Source: DASUDX01 sp036275365 (GTDB lineage Bacteria > Pseudomonadota > Gammaproteobacteria > Nevskiales > Nevskiaceae). From it: 5,974 bases of DNA. This document shows positions 5,942 to 5,974 of this stretch, in pieces. The notes under the pieces were generated by a model. That model did not search any database. It was not told the origin of the DNA and worked only from the letters and a program-made list of their open reading frames with translations. Both the position numbers and the translations under genes were made by a program. The DNA lies in NCBI GenBank assembly GCA_036275365.1, contig DASUDX010000003.1, forward strand, positions 1 to 5,974. The letters are read 5' to 3'. Within the stretch, counting starts at the first letter, position 1; each line of letters starts with the position of its first letter.

Positions 5942-5974
5942 TCACGGCTCCGGGATGCAGTCGAGGTCGATGGT
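5942..5974 (-). CDS. 3' end of an upstream gene (last 10 codons), unidentified
   Basis: On the minus strand a frame enters at the right edge and reads TIDLDCIPEP before a TGA at 5942-5944. All ten sense codons end in G or C, as in the other genes here, while the two other frames of this strand do not show that bias. The stop overlaps a possible GTG start of the thioesterase (GTGA) and lies 14 bp before its preferred ATG, as expected inside an operon. Ten residues are too few to name a family, and the evidence is only codon bias and spacing. Confidence 0.4.
   Translation of the reverse strand, partial: TIDLDCIPEP

Overview
The window is dense, high-GC bacterial DNA with almost no non-coding sequence. 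Protein resemblance (E. coli-like PotABCD, a YcfS/YbiS-type L,D-transpeptidase with a SPOR domain) points to a Gram-negative proteobacterium, most likely a high-GC gammaproteobacterium. I cannot name the genus.

Layout. On the plus strand, positions 2-892 hold the 3' part of an L,D-transpeptidase (YkuD catalytic domain, C-terminal SPOR domain); its start lies before the window. Everything else reads on the minus strand as one compact run, in transcription order from the right edge: the last codons of an unidentified gene (5942-5974), a double-hotdog thioesterase (5037-5927), a DUF1971 (TehB/YeaR-like) small protein (4726-5013), then potA (3613-4698), potB (2736-3620), potC (1969-2739) and potD (876-1925). 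Gaps are 14 or fewer, 23, 27, -8, -4 and 43 bp, so the set looks like one operon. Its promoter is not visible and probably lies to the right of the window. The operon and the transpeptidase converge, and their stop ends overlap by 17 bp.

How the genes work together. PotD binds a polyamine (its pocket residues match the spermidine-type E. coli PotD almost completely), PotB and PotC form the inner-membrane channel, and PotA hydrolyses ATP to drive uptake. The thioesterase and the DUF1971 protein are not part of the classical transporter; their link to it is operon context only. The transpeptidase acts on peptidoglycan and is functionally unrelated.

I found no RNA gene, CRISPR array, mobile element, phage gene or clearly new system. 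The points most worth a second look are the non-transport genes placed ahead of pot, the lipoprotein signal on PotD, the degenerate second hotdog half of the thioesterase, the SPOR fusion, and the low-GC potC-potD gap with the one strong ribosome binding site in the pot genes.
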